Of a stretch of 64,000 nt of DNA, positions 35,252-44,876 are shown one piece after another. Below the pieces are notes generated by a model. It ran no database searches. It saw only the letters and a program-made list of their open reading frames with translations, and had not been told where the DNA came from. This DNA comes from Catalinimonas alkaloidigena (GTDB lineage: Bacteria; Bacteroidota; Bacteroidia; Cytophagales; Flexibacteraceae), in assembly GCF_900100765.1 (NCBI RefSeq), contig NZ_FNFO01000002.1:1-64000 (forward strand), written 5' to 3'. Each line of letters starts with the position of its first letter. Positions within the stretch are counted from its first letter, which is position 1. The position numbers and the translations under genes are program-made.

Positions 35252-36595
35252 ATGACGTTATCGCGGCTAGGTTGGGGAATGATGTTGGGTTGGCTTTGGA
35301 GCCTAACCTGTGCGGCGACGACTCCCCTCACCATCGACGGTACCGTCCGAAATACCGGGAATTTCCCGCAAGTTTATCTCTACGCCTATTTTGGTCCTCA
35401 GCTTGTTAGGGTCGATTCGGCCGCGCTGACCAAAGGCAAATTTCAACTCACATACGAGCCGTCTGTTCCCCGCGGCCTCTACCGCATCGGGGTGTCCGAA
35501 GCGCGCTCGTTCCCCTTAGTCCTGACCGGCGAAAACGTAACGTTCGAGGCCGATCTGGTCGAGCCCAATCAGCCCCCGCAGTTCCAGCAATCGCCGGAAA
35601 ATCAACTTTTTGCGGCTTACCAAAAGCAACTGGTCAAGTTCCGGCAGGCCATTCGGCGGGTGTTGCTCAGCACGCAGCAACTAAGCTACAGCGCGGCCCC
35701 GGCCGAAGAGAAAAACCGCCAGATGAAGGCGTACAAAGCCAGTTACGACTCGTTGACGCGGGTGCAAAGCGCCTACCATCGCCAACTGGCCGAAGCCCAT
35801 CCCCGCACATTTGTGGGGAAAATGGCTGCCCTGTACCTCATTTCCCCCGACGCGACCCGCGAGGAGGCCGTCACGCAGGCGCAACTGCAAGATCAGGAGA
35901 TTTTGCGGAGCGATTTGTTGCTGAACCTGTTCCAAATCTACCTCCAGCATTTTGCGCCCGAGGGGCCGCACCGCTGGCGCGAAGAAATCCCTTTTCTGCT
36001 GAGCCGCAGCCCGGCAGGAAGTGCCGGACGCGAAGTCACCTGGTTAAGTCTGATTCCTATTTTTATGAACGCGGACCCGGACTACGGGCGGCAGTTGGTC
36101 AAGCAGTACGCCCGGGAGTTTCCGGAATCGGCCTATGCCCAGGAAAAGCTACGGAACCTGCCTCCCGGTTCGCCGGTAGTGGGCGACCGTGCGCCCGATC
36201 TGCTCATGAAAGGCCGCGACGGGAACATGATCGCCCTTTCGTCATTGCGAGGCAAGTGGGTGCTGATTGATTTCTGGGCGTCGTGGTGCAGCCCCTGTCG
36301 GCACGAAAATCCGGCGTTGGTCAGGGCCTACCGCAAGTTCCAGAACCAGGGCTTTACCGTCTACAGCATTTCGCTCGACAAAGAACGCGGGCGTTGGCTG
36401 CAAGCCATCGAAGACGATCAGTTGAGCTGGGCGTCCCATGTATCCGACCTGCAAGGGTGGAAATCGGGCGGCGCGGCCCTGTATGGCATCAACGCCATTC
36501 CGGCCAATTTTCTGATCGACCCCGAGGGTGAAGTGGTCGCTGTGAACCTGCGCGGTGCCGAACTGGACCAAAAGCTTGAAGAAATTTTTAAGTAA
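35252..36595 (+). CDS. TlpA-like periplasmic thioredoxin with DUF4369 N-terminus
   Basis: 447 residues with a signal peptide ending around residue 21. The N-terminal DUF4369-like region (about residues 25-120: TVRNTGNFPQVYLYAYFGPQ) is followed by a helical linker. The thioredoxin fold has the redox motif WASWCSPCRHENP (CSPC) and cis-Pro in INAIPANFLIDPEG. Such Bacteroidota proteins reduce periplasmic disulfides or serve cytochrome c maturation; the actual partner is not nearby. It precedes the response regulator by 29 nt. Confidence 0.88.
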   Translation: MTLSRLGWGMMLGWLWSLTCAATTPLTIDGTVRNTGNFPQVYLYAYFGPQLVRVDSAALTKGKFQLTYEPSVPRGLYRIGVSEARSFPLVLTGENVTFEADLVEPNQPPQFQQSPENQLFAAYQKQLVKFRQAIRRVLLSTQQLSYSAAPAEEKNRQMKAYKASYDSLTRVQSAYHRQLAEAHPRTFVGKMAALYLISPDATREEAVTQAQLQDQEILRSDLLLNLFQIYLQHFAPEGPHRWREEIPFLLSRSPAGSAGREVTWLSLIPIFMNADPDYGRQLVKQYAREFPESAYAQEKLRNLPPGSPVVGDRAPDLLMKGRDGNMIALSSLRGKWVLIDFWASWCSPCRHENPALVRAYRKFQNQGFTVYSISLDKERGRWLQAIEDDQLSWASHVSDLQGWKSGGAALYGINAIPANFLIDPEGEVVAVNLRGAELDQKLEEIFK

Positions 36596-36624
36596 CTTAC
36601 CCCACGCCTTAACTACATAAACAG

Positions 36625-37359
36625 ATGAGTGTAACCACTGTAAAACCTGACCGCAATGCCGTTTCCACCGGCAAGGCCAAGTACAAGGTGTTGATTGTGG
36701 ACGACGAATCCGACATCCTCGAACTGCTGCAATACAATTTTGAGCGGGAAGGATACGAGGTGCGAACCGCCGAAAACGGCCGTAAAGCCGTAGAAATTCT
36801 GAAAGAGTTCCAGCCTCACCTGGTGGTGCTCGACATCATGATGCCGCAAATGGACGGCGTGGAAACCTGCCGCCAGATGCGTGAGTTGCCGCAGGGCAAA
36901 GAGATCTACATCATCTTTTTGACGGCCCGGACCGAAGAGTACTCCGAAGTGGCTGCGTTCGATGTAGGTGCCGACGATTTCATTACCAAACCCATCAAGC
37001 CCCGTGCCCTGATGAGCCGCGTGGCGGCCCTGTTCCGCCGGAGTGGCGCGTTGCAACAGGAAGGCGATCGGCTGATCATGGGCAACCTGACCATCGACCG
37101 CTCCAGCTACACCATTACGCACGATGGGCAACAAATGACCCTGCCGAAGAAAGAGTTTGAATTGCTGTATTTCCTGGCACAAAACCCCAACAAGGTGTTC
37201 AGCCGCGACGACCTGTTGCAAAACATCTGGGGCAACGATGTTTACGTACTGGCCCGGACGGTCGATGTGCACATCCGGAAAGTGCGGGAGAAAATCGGCG
37301 AAGGCTACATCCACACCGTCAAGGGAGTGGGATACAAGTTTGAATTGTCCGAAGCCTAA
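36625..37359 (+). CDS. OmpR/PhoB-type response regulator
   Basis: 244 residues. Receiver domain: the DDES acidic pair in LIVDDESDIL, the phospho-acceptor Asp in VVLDIMMPQMDG, Thr in FLTARTEEY and Lys in DFITKPIKPRAL. The winged-helix DNA-binding C-domain (residues about 145-240) contains LPKKEFELLYFLA and TVKGVGYKFELS. Its cognate histidine kinase starts 6 nt after its stop. The arrangement and domain type resemble PhoB-PhoR of Bacteroidota; the stimulus is not known from sequence. Confidence 0.93.
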   Translation: MSVTTVKPDRNAVSTGKAKYKVLIVDDESDILELLQYNFEREGYEVRTAENGRKAVEILKEFQPHLVVLDIMMPQMDGVETCRQMRELPQGKEIYIIFLTARTEEYSEVAAFDVGADDFITKPIKPRALMSRVAALFRRSGALQQEGDRLIMGNLTIDRSSYTITHDGQQMTLPKKEFELLYFLAQNPNKVFSRDDLLQNIWGNDVYVLARTVDVHIRKVREKIGEGYIHTVKGVGYKFELSEA

Positions 37360-37365
37360 TCTTCC

Positions 37366-38493
37366 ATGCTAAACCCCCGCGTGGTGGCGGTGATCCTGGG
37401 CGGTTGCATTGCCCTGATTACCACCGCCTTCTTGTCGTTGGTGCCGGATATTTCGGTGCAGGCGCTGCTCGTGGGGGCGGCGTTGGCCTTTTCGTCTGCC
37501 TTTATTCTGATCTACCTGACGCTGGAATTTCTGATTTTTCGGGAAATCCAGCGCATCTACATCGTGCTCGACGAACTGAAAAAGAAGGATTCCGGCTTCA
37601 AGATCAAAAAGAAGAAGCTGAAAGCTTCGAGCAATCCCCTTAAAAAGCTACACGACGAAATCTTCTCGCTGGCCAACCGCAAGCAGGCGGAAATCGACGA
37701 GTTGCGCCGGATGGAGAATTTCCGCCGCGAATTTCTGGCCGACGTCTCCCACGAGTTAAAAACTCCCATTTTTGCTGCGCAGGGATTTGTCCATACGCTA
37801 CTCGACGGGGCCGTGGAAGACTCCGAAGTGCGCGATAAGTTTCTGAAGAAAGCGGCCAAAAGCCTCGATGGGCTGGATGCGCTCGTGCAGGACCTGCTTA
37901 CCCTCTCGAAGATGGAAAGCGGCGCGATCCGCATGCAACTGACTTCGTTCGAGATGAAAACGCTGGTGCAGGAAGTATTCGATCAACTGGACCACAAAGC
38001 CCAGAAGCGGAACGTGAAGCTGCTGCTGAAGGAAAAAGATGCGAAGCCTACCACGGTGGAAGCCGACCGCAACCGCATTCGGCAGGTGATGTCCAACTTG
38101 GTGGAAAACGGCATTAAATACGCCGGCGACAACAGTACCGTGACGGTAGGGCTGAACGTGAGCCGAGACTACGTGCACATTACCGTGAGCGACAACGGGC
38201 CGGGTATTCCGGAAGAACACCGAAAGCGTATTTTTGAACGTTTTTACCGCATCGACAAAAGCCGTTCCAAGGGAACCGGCGGCTCCGGATTGGGGTTAGC
38301 CATCGTTAAGCAAATTGTAGAAGCCCATCAGTCCTCGATTGAGGTGTCGAGCAAGGTAGGGAAAGAGACCACGTTCAGCTTTCGCCTCCAACGCGCCGCT
38401 GCTCCCACAACCGGCACCAGCACCCGCCCCACGAGCGCCGGACAGGGGGGCACTCCGCAGGTCCATAACCGGGAGTTAGGACAGGCACATTAA
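37366..38493 (+). CDS. Sensor histidine kinase, PhoR-like
   Basis: 375 residues. Two closely spaced transmembrane helices (residues 6-27 and 33-60) leave almost no periplasmic domain. The H-box is FLADVSHELKTPIFAAQGF, the N-box ends SNLVENGIKYAG, and G boxes are SDNGPGIPEEHRKRIF and GTGGSGLGLAIVKQIV. Partner of the preceding response regulator. No PAS or HAMP domain is evident. It ends with a low-complexity Thr/Pro/Gly tail (about residues 345-375) that is not part of the catalytic domain. Confidence 0.92.
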   Translation: MLNPRVVAVILGGCIALITTAFLSLVPDISVQALLVGAALAFSSAFILIYLTLEFLIFREIQRIYIVLDELKKKDSGFKIKKKKLKASSNPLKKLHDEIFSLANRKQAEIDELRRMENFRREFLADVSHELKTPIFAAQGFVHTLLDGAVEDSEVRDKFLKKAAKSLDGLDALVQDLLTLSKMESGAIRMQLTSFEMKTLVQEVFDQLDHKAQKRNVKLLLKEKDAKPTTVEADRNRIRQVMSNLVENGIKYAGDNSTVTVGLNVSRDYVHITVSDNGPGIPEEHRKRIFERFYRIDKSRSKGTGGSGLGLAIVKQIVEAHQSSIEVSSKVGKETTFSFRLQRAAAPTTGTSTRPTSAGQGGTPQVHNRELGQAH

Positions 38494-38499
38494 GTTTTT

Positions 38500-39219
38500 A
38501 TGAAGAATTTCACGCTGGAAGACCAGATCCTTTTCGAGGACGACGATTTTTTTGTCGTCAATAAACCGCCCCATGTGTCGACGCTGGACGAGCGCCACGA
38601 AGCCGATGGGGCCAGCCTCCTGCAACTGGCCCGGGACTACGTGTCCACCGCGCAGGTCGGCCACCGGCTGGACAAAGAAACCTCCGGAGCGTTAATCATC
38701 GCCAAACATCCGGACGCATACCGGCACATTGCCATGCAGTTCGAGCATCGGCAGATTACCAAATTCTACCATGCCGTCACAAATGGCGTGCACGATTTCA
38801 GAGGTGTCCGCGTTTTCTTACCCATCCAGCCATTGCGCAACGGCACCGTGCGCATTGACCGGGCGGAGGGCAAAGAAGCAGAGACCATCTTTAATACGTT
38901 GCGTGCCTACCGCCAGCATACTCTGGTCGAGTGTCTGCCTATTACCGGGCGCATGCACCAGATCCGCATTCACCTGGCGTGTCTGGACGCTTCCATTGTG
39001 CAAGACGGCGCCTACGGGGGGAAATCCATTTACCTTTCGCAAATCAAACGGAACTTCAATCTGAAGAAGCACACGGAAGAACAGCCTCTGATCCAACGCG
39101 TGGCGCTGCATGCCTTTGCCCTGAATTTCGAAACCATGGGCGGCGAACGGGTGCAGATCGAGGCCCCTTATCCGAAAGATATGCGCGCGCTGGTGACGCA
39201 ATTGGACAAGAGCCTCTGA
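38500..39219 (+). CDS. RluA-family RNA pseudouridine synthase
   Basis: 239 residues with no S4 domain. The catalytic motif is HRLDKETSGALIIA, with the catalytic Asp in RLD. MHQIRIHLACLDASIVQDGAYGG is the conserved C-terminal block. The family isomerises uridine in rRNA or tRNA. Starts 6 nt after the kinase stop, so it may be co-transcribed with the two-component genes. The precise target (RluC/RluD-type or other) is not determined. The KYYxx-rich C-terminal half is typical of the family. Confidence 0.9.
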   Translation: MKNFTLEDQILFEDDDFFVVNKPPHVSTLDERHEADGASLLQLARDYVSTAQVGHRLDKETSGALIIAKHPDAYRHIAMQFEHRQITKFYHAVTNGVHDFRGVRVFLPIQPLRNGTVRIDRAEGKEAETIFNTLRAYRQHTLVECLPITGRMHQIRIHLACLDASIVQDGAYGGKSIYLSQIKRNFNLKKHTEEQPLIQRVALHAFALNFETMGGERVQIEAPYPKDMRALVTQLDKSL

Positions 39220-39269
39220 GCACTGATAAAAAAGCGCGCTTTTTCCAAAAAGTTAGATTCCTTCCCCTG

Positions 39270-39300
39270 TTGTTTTTGCCACAGGAACTCTCTATCTTTG
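39270..39300 (+). promoter_or_regulatory. Promoter of the rplM operon (TTG-N20-TATCTTTG)
   Basis: TTG at 39270-39272 and TATCTTTG at 39293-39300 with a 20-nt spacer match the Bacteroidota -33/-7 consensus. Transcription would begin near 39307, leaving about 50 nt before the rplM start. Ribosomal-protein operons need strong promoters, which fits. Confidence 0.65.
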
Positions 39301-39356
39301 CAATCCTTTTTGCGAACTGGGCAAGAAAGCATCTAAAATTAAATCAAGAAGTTATT

Positions 39357-39800
39357 GTGGATACGCTGAGCTATAAGACGATTTCCGCCAATAAAGCTAC
39401 GGTAAATAAGGAGTGGGTCGTGGTCGATGCCGAAGGGCAAGTGCTCGGACGGCTGGCCAGCCGTGTGGCGGCGCTGATCCGTGGCAAGCACAAAACCAAC
39501 TTTACCCCCCACGTCGATTGCGGGGATAATGTGGTGGTGATCAATGCGGACAAGGTTCGTCTGACCGGTAAGAAGATGACGGACAAGGTTTACCTGCGCC
39601 ATACGGGCTATCCGGGCGGACAGCGTGAGCAAACGCCTAAAGAAATTATGGCGAAGTATCCGGAGCGGCTGGTCGAAATGGCCGTGCGGGGCATGCTTCC
39701 GCGTAACCGCTTGGGACGTCGGTTGTTCACCAACCTGCACGTGTACACTGGCACCGAGCATCCACACACCGCTCAGCAACCCAAAGAAATTAAACTCTGA
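39357..39800 (+). CDS. rplM: 50S ribosomal protein L13
   Basis: 147 residues. It starts at GTG 39357, giving [20 protein letters not shown], the standard Bacteroidota L13 N-terminus; there is no in-frame ATG nearby that fits. Core motifs [19 protein letters not shown] and [11 protein letters not shown] confirm L13. First gene of the rplM-rpsI-rpsB operon, 8 nt before rpsI. Confidence 0.95.
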   Translation: MDTLSYKTISANKATVNKEWVVVDAEGQVLGRLASRVAALIRGKHKTNFTPHVDCGDNVVVINADKVRLTGKKMTDKVYLRHTGYPGGQREQTPKEIMAKYPERLVEMAVRGMLPRNRLGRRLFTNLHVYTGTEHPHTAQQPKEIKL

Positions 39801-39808
39801 TTATACGC

Positions 39809-40195
39809 ATGGAGATAATCAACACCATCGGCCGGAGAAAGACTTCCGTAGCTCGTATCTATCTGCAAAGTGGGAGCGGCAAGATCACCGTCAACAAGCG
39901 CTCTATCGAAGACTATTTCCCTTCTGAAATTCTTCGCACCATTGTGAATCAGCCCTTTGCTACGGTAGAGGCCAACGGTCAGTACGACGTGAACGTGAAC
40001 GTGCGGGGCGGTGGCATCGCCGGTCAGGCCGAGGCCGTTCGTCTGGCGATCAGCCGTGCGTTGATCGAGCTTGAAGGAGAAAATCGCTCACCGCTGAAGA
40101 AAGAAGGCTTCCTGACGCGTGACCCGCGCATGGTAGAACGTAAGAAATACGGCCGTCGCAAAGCCCGTCGTCGCTTCCAGTTCAGCAAACGCTAA
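39809..40195 (+). CDS. rpsI: 30S ribosomal protein S9
   Basis: 128 residues. [18 protein letters not shown] is the S9 N-terminus, [21 protein letters not shown] is the family core and [14 protein letters not shown] the basic C-terminal tail that contacts P-site tRNA. 8 nt after rplM and 9 nt before rpsB, in the order conserved among Bacteroidota. Confidence 0.97.
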   Translation: MEIINTIGRRKTSVARIYLQSGSGKITVNKRSIEDYFPSEILRTIVNQPFATVEANGQYDVNVNVRGGGIAGQAEAVRLAISRALIELEGENRSPLKKEGFLTRDPRMVERKKYGRRKARRRFQFSKR

Positions 40196-40204
40196 TCGAG
40201 AATT

Positions 40205-41143
40205 ATGGCTACTGAAGTTCAATATAAAGACCTGTTGGATGCGGGTGTTCACTTCGGGCACATGACCCGCAAGTGGAATCCCAAAATGGCTCCCTACATT
40301 TTCATGGAGCGGAACGGCATCCACATCATCGACCTGAATAAAACCCTTGCCTGCCTGGACGAAGCTTGCGCAGCCATGAAACAGATTGTCCGCTCCGGGC
40401 GGAAAATCATGTTCGTCGCTACCAAGAAACAGGCGAAGGAACTGGTGGCAGAAGAAGCCGACCGCCTGAAAATGCCGTTCGTCACTGAGCGCTGGTTGGG
40501 TGGCATGCTGACCAACTTCACAACCGTGCGGAAGTCGATCAAGAAGATGGCTTCGATCGAACGGATGATGAAGGACGAAACGTACCAGAACCTGGCGAAG
40601 CGTGAGCGTCTGATGAAACAGCGTGAGCGCGACAAGCTGGATCGTGTCCTGGGTGGTATCGCCGACCTGACGCGCCTGCCGGCGGCTCTGTTCGTGATCG
40701 ACGTAAAGAAAGAGCACATCGCCGTTGCGGAAGCAAAGAAGCTGGGCATTCCGGTTTTTGCCATCGTAGATACCAACTCTGATCCCGAAGAGGCAGATTT
40801 CCCGATCCCGGCGAACGATGACGCCTACAAGTCAATTGCGCTGATTACCAAAACGGTAGGAAAGGCCATTGAGGAAGGCATCATGGAGCGTCGGAAAGAC
40901 AAGGACGACGAGAAGAGCCGTGAAGAAGAAGTAGCCAAAGCCCGCGAAGCGGCCGATGCCATTGCGCAGAAAAAAGCCATTGACCTGGGCGGTGACTCCA
41001 ATATCATGGACAAGATCCACGCGGCGGCCGAAGAAGTGAAAGAAGAACAAGCAGTTGTAGGCGAACCCCTGCAAGGAAACGCGCAGGAGACGGTCGACGC
41101 GGCTGGCGATACAGACGAGGAAGATACGGACGAGACCAAGTAA
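40205..41143 (+). CDS. rpsB: 30S ribosomal protein S2
   Basis: 312 residues. [20 protein letters not shown] is the S2 start, and [20 protein letters not shown] and [20 protein letters not shown] are signatures. The protein is longer than the usual roughly 230-250 because of a charged, acidic C-terminal tail from about residue 235 (rich in Glu, Ala and Asp, ending [11 protein letters not shown]). Such tails are common in Bacteroidota S2. Followed by a strong terminator. Confidence 0.97.
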   Translation: MATEVQYKDLLDAGVHFGHMTRKWNPKMAPYIFMERNGIHIIDLNKTLACLDEACAAMKQIVRSGRKIMFVATKKQAKELVAEEADRLKMPFVTERWLGGMLTNFTTVRKSIKKMASIERMMKDETYQNLAKRERLMKQRERDKLDRVLGGIADLTRLPAALFVIDVKKEHIAVAEAKKLGIPVFAIVDTNSDPEEADFPIPANDDAYKSIALITKTVGKAIEEGIMERRKDKDDEKSREEEVAKAREAADAIAQKKAIDLGGDSNIMDKIHAAAEEVKEEQAVVGEPLQGNAQETVDAAGDTDEEDTDETK

Positions 41144-41169
41144 GTTCTTACTCTTATAGACATTCTGAA

Positions 41170-41218
41170 ATTGAACATCGCTTCCCGACATCAGTGCGGC
41201 GCGATGTTCAATTTTTTT
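41170..41218 (+). terminator. Intrinsic terminator after rpsB
   Basis: TTGAACATCGC (41171-41181) pairs with GCGATGTTCAA (41201-41211), 11 bp perfect, followed by T6. It separates rpsB from tsf, which therefore probably has its own promoter or partial read-through. Confidence 0.85.
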
Positions 41219-41256
41219 AGGTAGCATTTCTAAAAATTACTAATCACACACGCATT

Positions 41257-42090
41257 ATGGCTATTACTGCACAAGACGTCAACAAACTGCGGCAAATGAC
41301 CGGAGCCGGCATGATGGACTGTAAGAAAGCCCTCACCGAAGCTAACGGCGATTTCGACGCCGCTATCGATATTCTCCGGAAGAAAGGCCAGAAAATCTCG
41401 GCCGCTCGTTCGGATCGTCAGACTTCCGAAGGAAGTGTTTTCGTAAAAACTACCGACGATGGCTCGGAAGCGATTCTGGTAGCCCTCGGTTGCGAAACCG
41501 ACTTTGTTGCGAAAAACGAAGACTTTCAGAAAATGGGTGAAGCCGTAGTAGCACAAGCCGCTGCGAACAAACCTGCCACCACAGCAGAACTCCTGGAGCT
41601 GAACGTTGACGGCCGTTCAATTTCTGAGCACCTGACTGACCTGATGGGTAAAATCGGCGAGAAAATCGAAGTTGTTGCTTACGAAGTGCTGAAAGGCGAC
41701 CAAGTGGTGCCTTATATCCACTCTAACGGAAAATTGGGCGTGCTGGTAGCACTGGCCGGTGTGAATGGAACCGACGTGCAGGAAGCTGGAAAAGATGTCG
41801 CCATGCAAATTGCGGCCATGAACCCTGTGGCTGTAGATAAAGACCAGGTGGATGCCAGCGTAGTAGAACGCGAAATTGAAATCGGGAAAGAGCAGGCGCG
41901 TGCAGAAGGCAAGCCCGAAGCAATGCTGGAAAAAATCGCGCTGGGCAAACTGAATAAATTTTACAAAGACAATACGCTGTTGAACCAGCAGTTTGTGAAA
42001 GATAATTCGAAAACCATCGCCCAGTACCTCAACGAGACGCACAAAGGCCTGACGGTGTCAGCGTTCAAGCGTGTGAACATCGGAGGCTGA
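41257..42090 (+). CDS. tsf: Elongation factor Ts
   Basis: 277 residues. The N-terminal UBA-like domain contains VNKLRQMTGAGMMDCKKAL, followed by the EF-Tu-binding core (GSEAILVALGCETDFVAKNE) and GKLGVLVALAG. EF-Ts exchanges GDP for GTP on EF-Tu. It follows rpsB as in most bacteria, but the strong terminator between them shows transcription can be uncoupled. Followed by its own hairpin terminator. Confidence 0.97.
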   Translation: MAITAQDVNKLRQMTGAGMMDCKKALTEANGDFDAAIDILRKKGQKISAARSDRQTSEGSVFVKTTDDGSEAILVALGCETDFVAKNEDFQKMGEAVVAQAAANKPATTAELLELNVDGRSISEHLTDLMGKIGEKIEVVAYEVLKGDQVVPYIHSNGKLGVLVALAGVNGTDVQEAGKDVAMQIAAMNPVAVDKDQVDASVVEREIEIGKEQARAEGKPEAMLEKIALGKLNKFYKDNTLLNQQFVKDNSKTIAQYLNETHKGLTVSAFKRVNIGG

Positions 42091-42110
42091 TAGCTTTCAA
42101 ATAGTTTATT

Positions 42111-42156
42111 TGGAAAACGCCCCGGTCTGTTACAGGCCGGGGCGTTTTCCTTTTTA
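42111..42156 (+). terminator. Intrinsic terminator after tsf
   Basis: GGAAAACGCCCCGG pairs with CCGGGGCGTTTTCC around TCTGTTACAGG, followed by TTTTT. Stem of about 14 bp; the terminator also reads well in the opposite direction. Confidence 0.85.
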
Positions 42157-42191
42157 GCATATCTAAAAGGGCAAGCAGGAGGCAGATGTGA

Positions 42192-43109
42192 CTATACAAC
42201 TGAAATGAGTGAAGGGGGCTTTGCCGCTAAGCGCACCGCTTGCCAAGGCAGAAGAGTAATGACCAGAATATACATTTCGTAAAAGGGCAAGTTCATCACC
42301 AGCCAATCGCCTATAAAAAAAAGAACTACTGCGGTTAACAGAAAGTAGTCAAACTTTTTTGTGAAGAATCCTACTAAGCAGCTCAATTGCAACACCCAGG
42401 CACCCTTTAGCAAGATCAAATTGAGCGCGGGCTGATCCAGCAGCCACCTGACCCAATGGCTACGCCAGGCATCTGGGTGATGTACAACGTATTCAGCGTG
42501 CTGCATCTTGAGAATAAAGGGGAGTTGATTGTCATAATCCCAGACTACTCCATTGTATAATTTCCAGAGGGCGGCTGAACACAAAATGTAAAGCAGGAAA
42601 TACCGCATAAATTGAAAATAAGCTGCAAAGCGCCGGTGCGATTGAAACCAAGGCAAAAAGCTCATCAACAAAAAACCACTTAGGTTATGGCCGCGGGCGA
42701 AATAGTACAAGTATCCTGTCAGACAGTAAGTACACAAAAGTCCTGAGAAAAGAGGTGGCCACCAGCGCTGGCGCGGATAACAAAACGCCAGAAGCATAGA
42801 AGCTAACAGGAGAAGATCGACCGTCAGGGCACGGAGATCAGTCGCTAGAATCCAGGAGGGGATTCCAGTACTGTACCAGAGCCATTGAACTTCCTCGGGT
42901 GTAATATAAGCCAGCGTGGGATGGGCCACTTGGTGCAGCCAAACCCCGTTGGTGTATTTGAAAATCCAGATCAAGATGGCAAAGCCATAGAACAATCGCA
43001 CGATTAAGGTGCGTGTTTGCTCAAAGTCCTGATTCTTTAGGTAAGGGTTCATCGAAAACCGAATGGGAACTCTGAAGAACATAGCGTCCTTCGCCGTATC
43101 CATAGACAT
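42192..43109 (-). CDS. Polytopic inner-membrane protein of unknown function
   Basis: About 286-305 residues with several transmembrane segments (about 6-8) and no recognised catalytic motif. An HTTM-like or related membrane fold is possible (FARGHNLSGFLLMSFLPWF, WKLYNGVVWDYD) but I cannot assign it. The start may be 43109 or the ATG at 43052 (MNPYLKNQDF), the latter overlapping the upstream gene by about 32 bp. Base composition is noticeably more A+T-rich than the tsf side. Paired with the next gene upstream. Confidence 0.55.
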   Translation of the reverse strand: MSMDTAKDAMFFRVPIRFSMNPYLKNQDFEQTRTLIVRLFYGFAILIWIFKYTNGVWLHQVAHPTLAYITPEEVQWLWYSTGIPSWILATDLRALTVDLLLLASMLLAFCYPRQRWWPPLFSGLLCTYCLTGYLYYFARGHNLSGFLLMSFLPWFQSHRRFAAYFQFMRYFLLYILCSAALWKLYNGVVWDYDNQLPFILKMQHAEYVVHHPDAWRSHWVRWLLDQPALNLILLKGAWVLQLSCLVGFFTKKFDYFLLTAVVLFFIGDWLVMNLPFYEMYILVITLLPWQAVRLAAKPPSLISVV

Positions 43110-43599
43110 CTATGCGTAACTGTAAGTGTTGAATGGGACGATTAAACAGTAATTCCAAGTAACCTCGTAGCCACTCGATAAAGGCTTTACGACTACCGGG
43201 TGCTTCTGCGACTCGGTTGGTCAGAAACGCACGTTCTTTATCTGGCAAATACTTCATATAAGATTCGATATAAGGTGGATTGACCTTATCGCTAAAATTC
43301 GCCTTGTCGTAGCGCACAAACGTATGGCAAATTGACATCAAAAAGTCAAACTGAGGATAAGGCAATGTACTCAGGTCTAAGGCTTCGTCGTCGGCTAAGA
43401 GCACGGGGACTTCGTATTGTGCCCAATCACCATAATACCCTGAATACATGGCATAGATGAAAAAAGGAAACGTATCACGTTTGTTGTAAACGGACCGCCC
43501 GACCAACAAGCCATACATCAGAATGACGACGAAAAGTAATTTAGATTGCCGAAACAGTTGCACCAGGTAAAAGCGAGATACAAACGAACGGACATTCAT
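43021..43599 (-). CDS. Membrane-anchored protein of unknown function
   Basis: 192 residues with one N-terminal transmembrane helix (about residues 20-35, KLLFVVILMYGLLVG). The rest is soluble and probably extracytoplasmic, rich in aromatic residues (FFIYAMYSGYYGDWAQYEVP). Its 3' end overlaps the following membrane gene (89 bp if 43109 is the start there), suggesting a coupled pair. I do not recognise it. Upstream, 43600-43777 shows no gene. Confidence 0.55.
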   Translation of the reverse strand: MNVRSFVSRFYLVQLFRQSKLLFVVILMYGLLVGRSVYNKRDTFPFFIYAMYSGYYGDWAQYEVPVLLADDEALDLSTLPYPQFDFLMSICHTFVRYDKANFSDKVNPPYIESYMKYLPDKERAFLTNRVAEAPGSRKAFIEWLRGYLELLFNRPIQHLQLRIDVYGYGEGRYVLQSSHSVFDEPLPKESGL

Positions 43600-43777
43600 T
43601 ACCGGAAGCTTAAAAACGTAGGGCGATGGCGCATAGCACTTCTTCTAAAAAGCTAGATTTGACCAATTTACATCCTGGGTGATCGCTGCAAAGTAGGGAA
43701 ATTCATTTTCCTGACCGATACCTGTTAATGGGCGTTCAGGGCAACGAATACGGAATGGAGCGGATGGCTGTGTTGTT

Positions 43778-44791
43778 TTACAGCAAGATATCGTCGACAG
43801 GCTGAATTTTCGGAGGAAGATCGGTTTCTCCCAGCACTTCACGAAGGTCAATTTCGATCGTGCGGCAGAGGGCCGTCATCGGTACGTCGTTCACGTAGTT
43901 CTCAAATGGATCTTCGCTGTTGTCGCCGACAATCTCCATGGTGGTGAAGACCCAGGAAATCAGAATGGAAAAAGGAATGGTAAGCCAGACAAATGCATCC
44001 TGACTGATTTTGCCGAACTCGCCGACCAGACCAAAGGGAAGAAGGATCACAAAAATCCACACGAACAGCGTACTGAAATAGGCATACTGCCGCGGGAAAG
44101 GGGTGTTTTTGATGCGCTCGCATTTCCCCTGGAGGTCGTACAACTCGCGCAGGGTCGACATCATGTCGATGTGGCGAAACTCTTCAATCAAGCCCTGATC
44201 GACCAGCTGCCGCAATGCCTGTCCCTGATGCTTAACAATGTGTGTAGCCGGGTTGGCTTTGATAATCACATCGGCATATTCTACCACGTCTAAAAACGGC
44301 CCGATTTCCTGTGGGCAGGCCGGGTTGCGTTCTAGGTGCAGGTCAGGCACATAAATTAGGTTTTTACGATCGAGGATGGTGGTCTGCCGTAATTGAATGC
44401 GAAGAGCGTTGATCCACGCCAGGTGGCGGTAAATCAGCGATTGGTGCACGGCGTGAAGCTCTTCCTCAGAAAGCGGTTCGCGCGCATAGCGATTGGTAAC
44501 GTAGCCCAATACTTGGTTGGACCACGTACGGCTGGCATTCACAATGCCTCCCCAGATCTTCCGCCCCTCCCAGAAGCGGTCGTACGACTGGCTGTTTTTG
44601 AAGCCCAGGTAAAACGCCACGGCTACGCCGATGGTGCTGAGGGGAAGAAACGGCAGGCTGATGTCGAGACCCTGCGGTTTCAGCCAAACGTAGAGGAATG
44701 TGATCAGAGATGACCAGAGAACGAAGAACAGGACGTTTTTCCAAGCAAATTGCCAGATGAGTCCCGGGCGGATGTCGCGACGTACGTACAT
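43778..44791 (-). CDS. Bestrophin family ion channel (UPF0187)
   Basis: 337 residues from the ATG at 44791 (MYVRRDIRPG); an earlier in-frame ATG at 44827 adds 12 non-conserved residues. Family marks are WKNVLFFVLWSSLITFLYVW, FYLGFKNSQSYDRFWEGRKIWG (the bestrophin NSxSYDRFWEGRxxWG block) and the C-terminal ISWVFTTMEIVGDNSEDPFE. Bacterial bestrophins are pentameric anion or cation channels. About four transmembrane helices are visible. It is not near obvious partners. Confidence 0.85.
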   Translation of the reverse strand: MYVRRDIRPGLIWQFAWKNVLFFVLWSSLITFLYVWLKPQGLDISLPFLPLSTIGVAVAFYLGFKNSQSYDRFWEGRKIWGGIVNASRTWSNQVLGYVTNRYAREPLSEEELHAVHQSLIYRHLAWINALRIQLRQTTILDRKNLIYVPDLHLERNPACPQEIGPFLDVVEYADVIIKANPATHIVKHQGQALRQLVDQGLIEEFRHIDMMSTLRELYDLQGKCERIKNTPFPRQYAYFSTLFVWIFVILLPFGLVGEFGKISQDAFVWLTIPFSILISWVFTTMEIVGDNSEDPFENYVNDVPMTALCRTIEIDLREVLGETDLPPKIQPVDDILL

Positions 44792-44876
44792 GGGCGAAAA
44801 GATAGAATGAATCCCGGTACGATTCAAGCCGCTGACTCTCTGCGCCTACGCCTAGTGAGGTGCTGTGCAACAGGGG

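Noticed and set aside
39229-39246. AAAAAGCGCGCTTTTT palindrome before rplM as a terminator
   Set aside because: A hairpin would have almost no loop (GCGC core), so it is a poor terminator. It lies upstream of a good promoter and is probably just a short palindrome.
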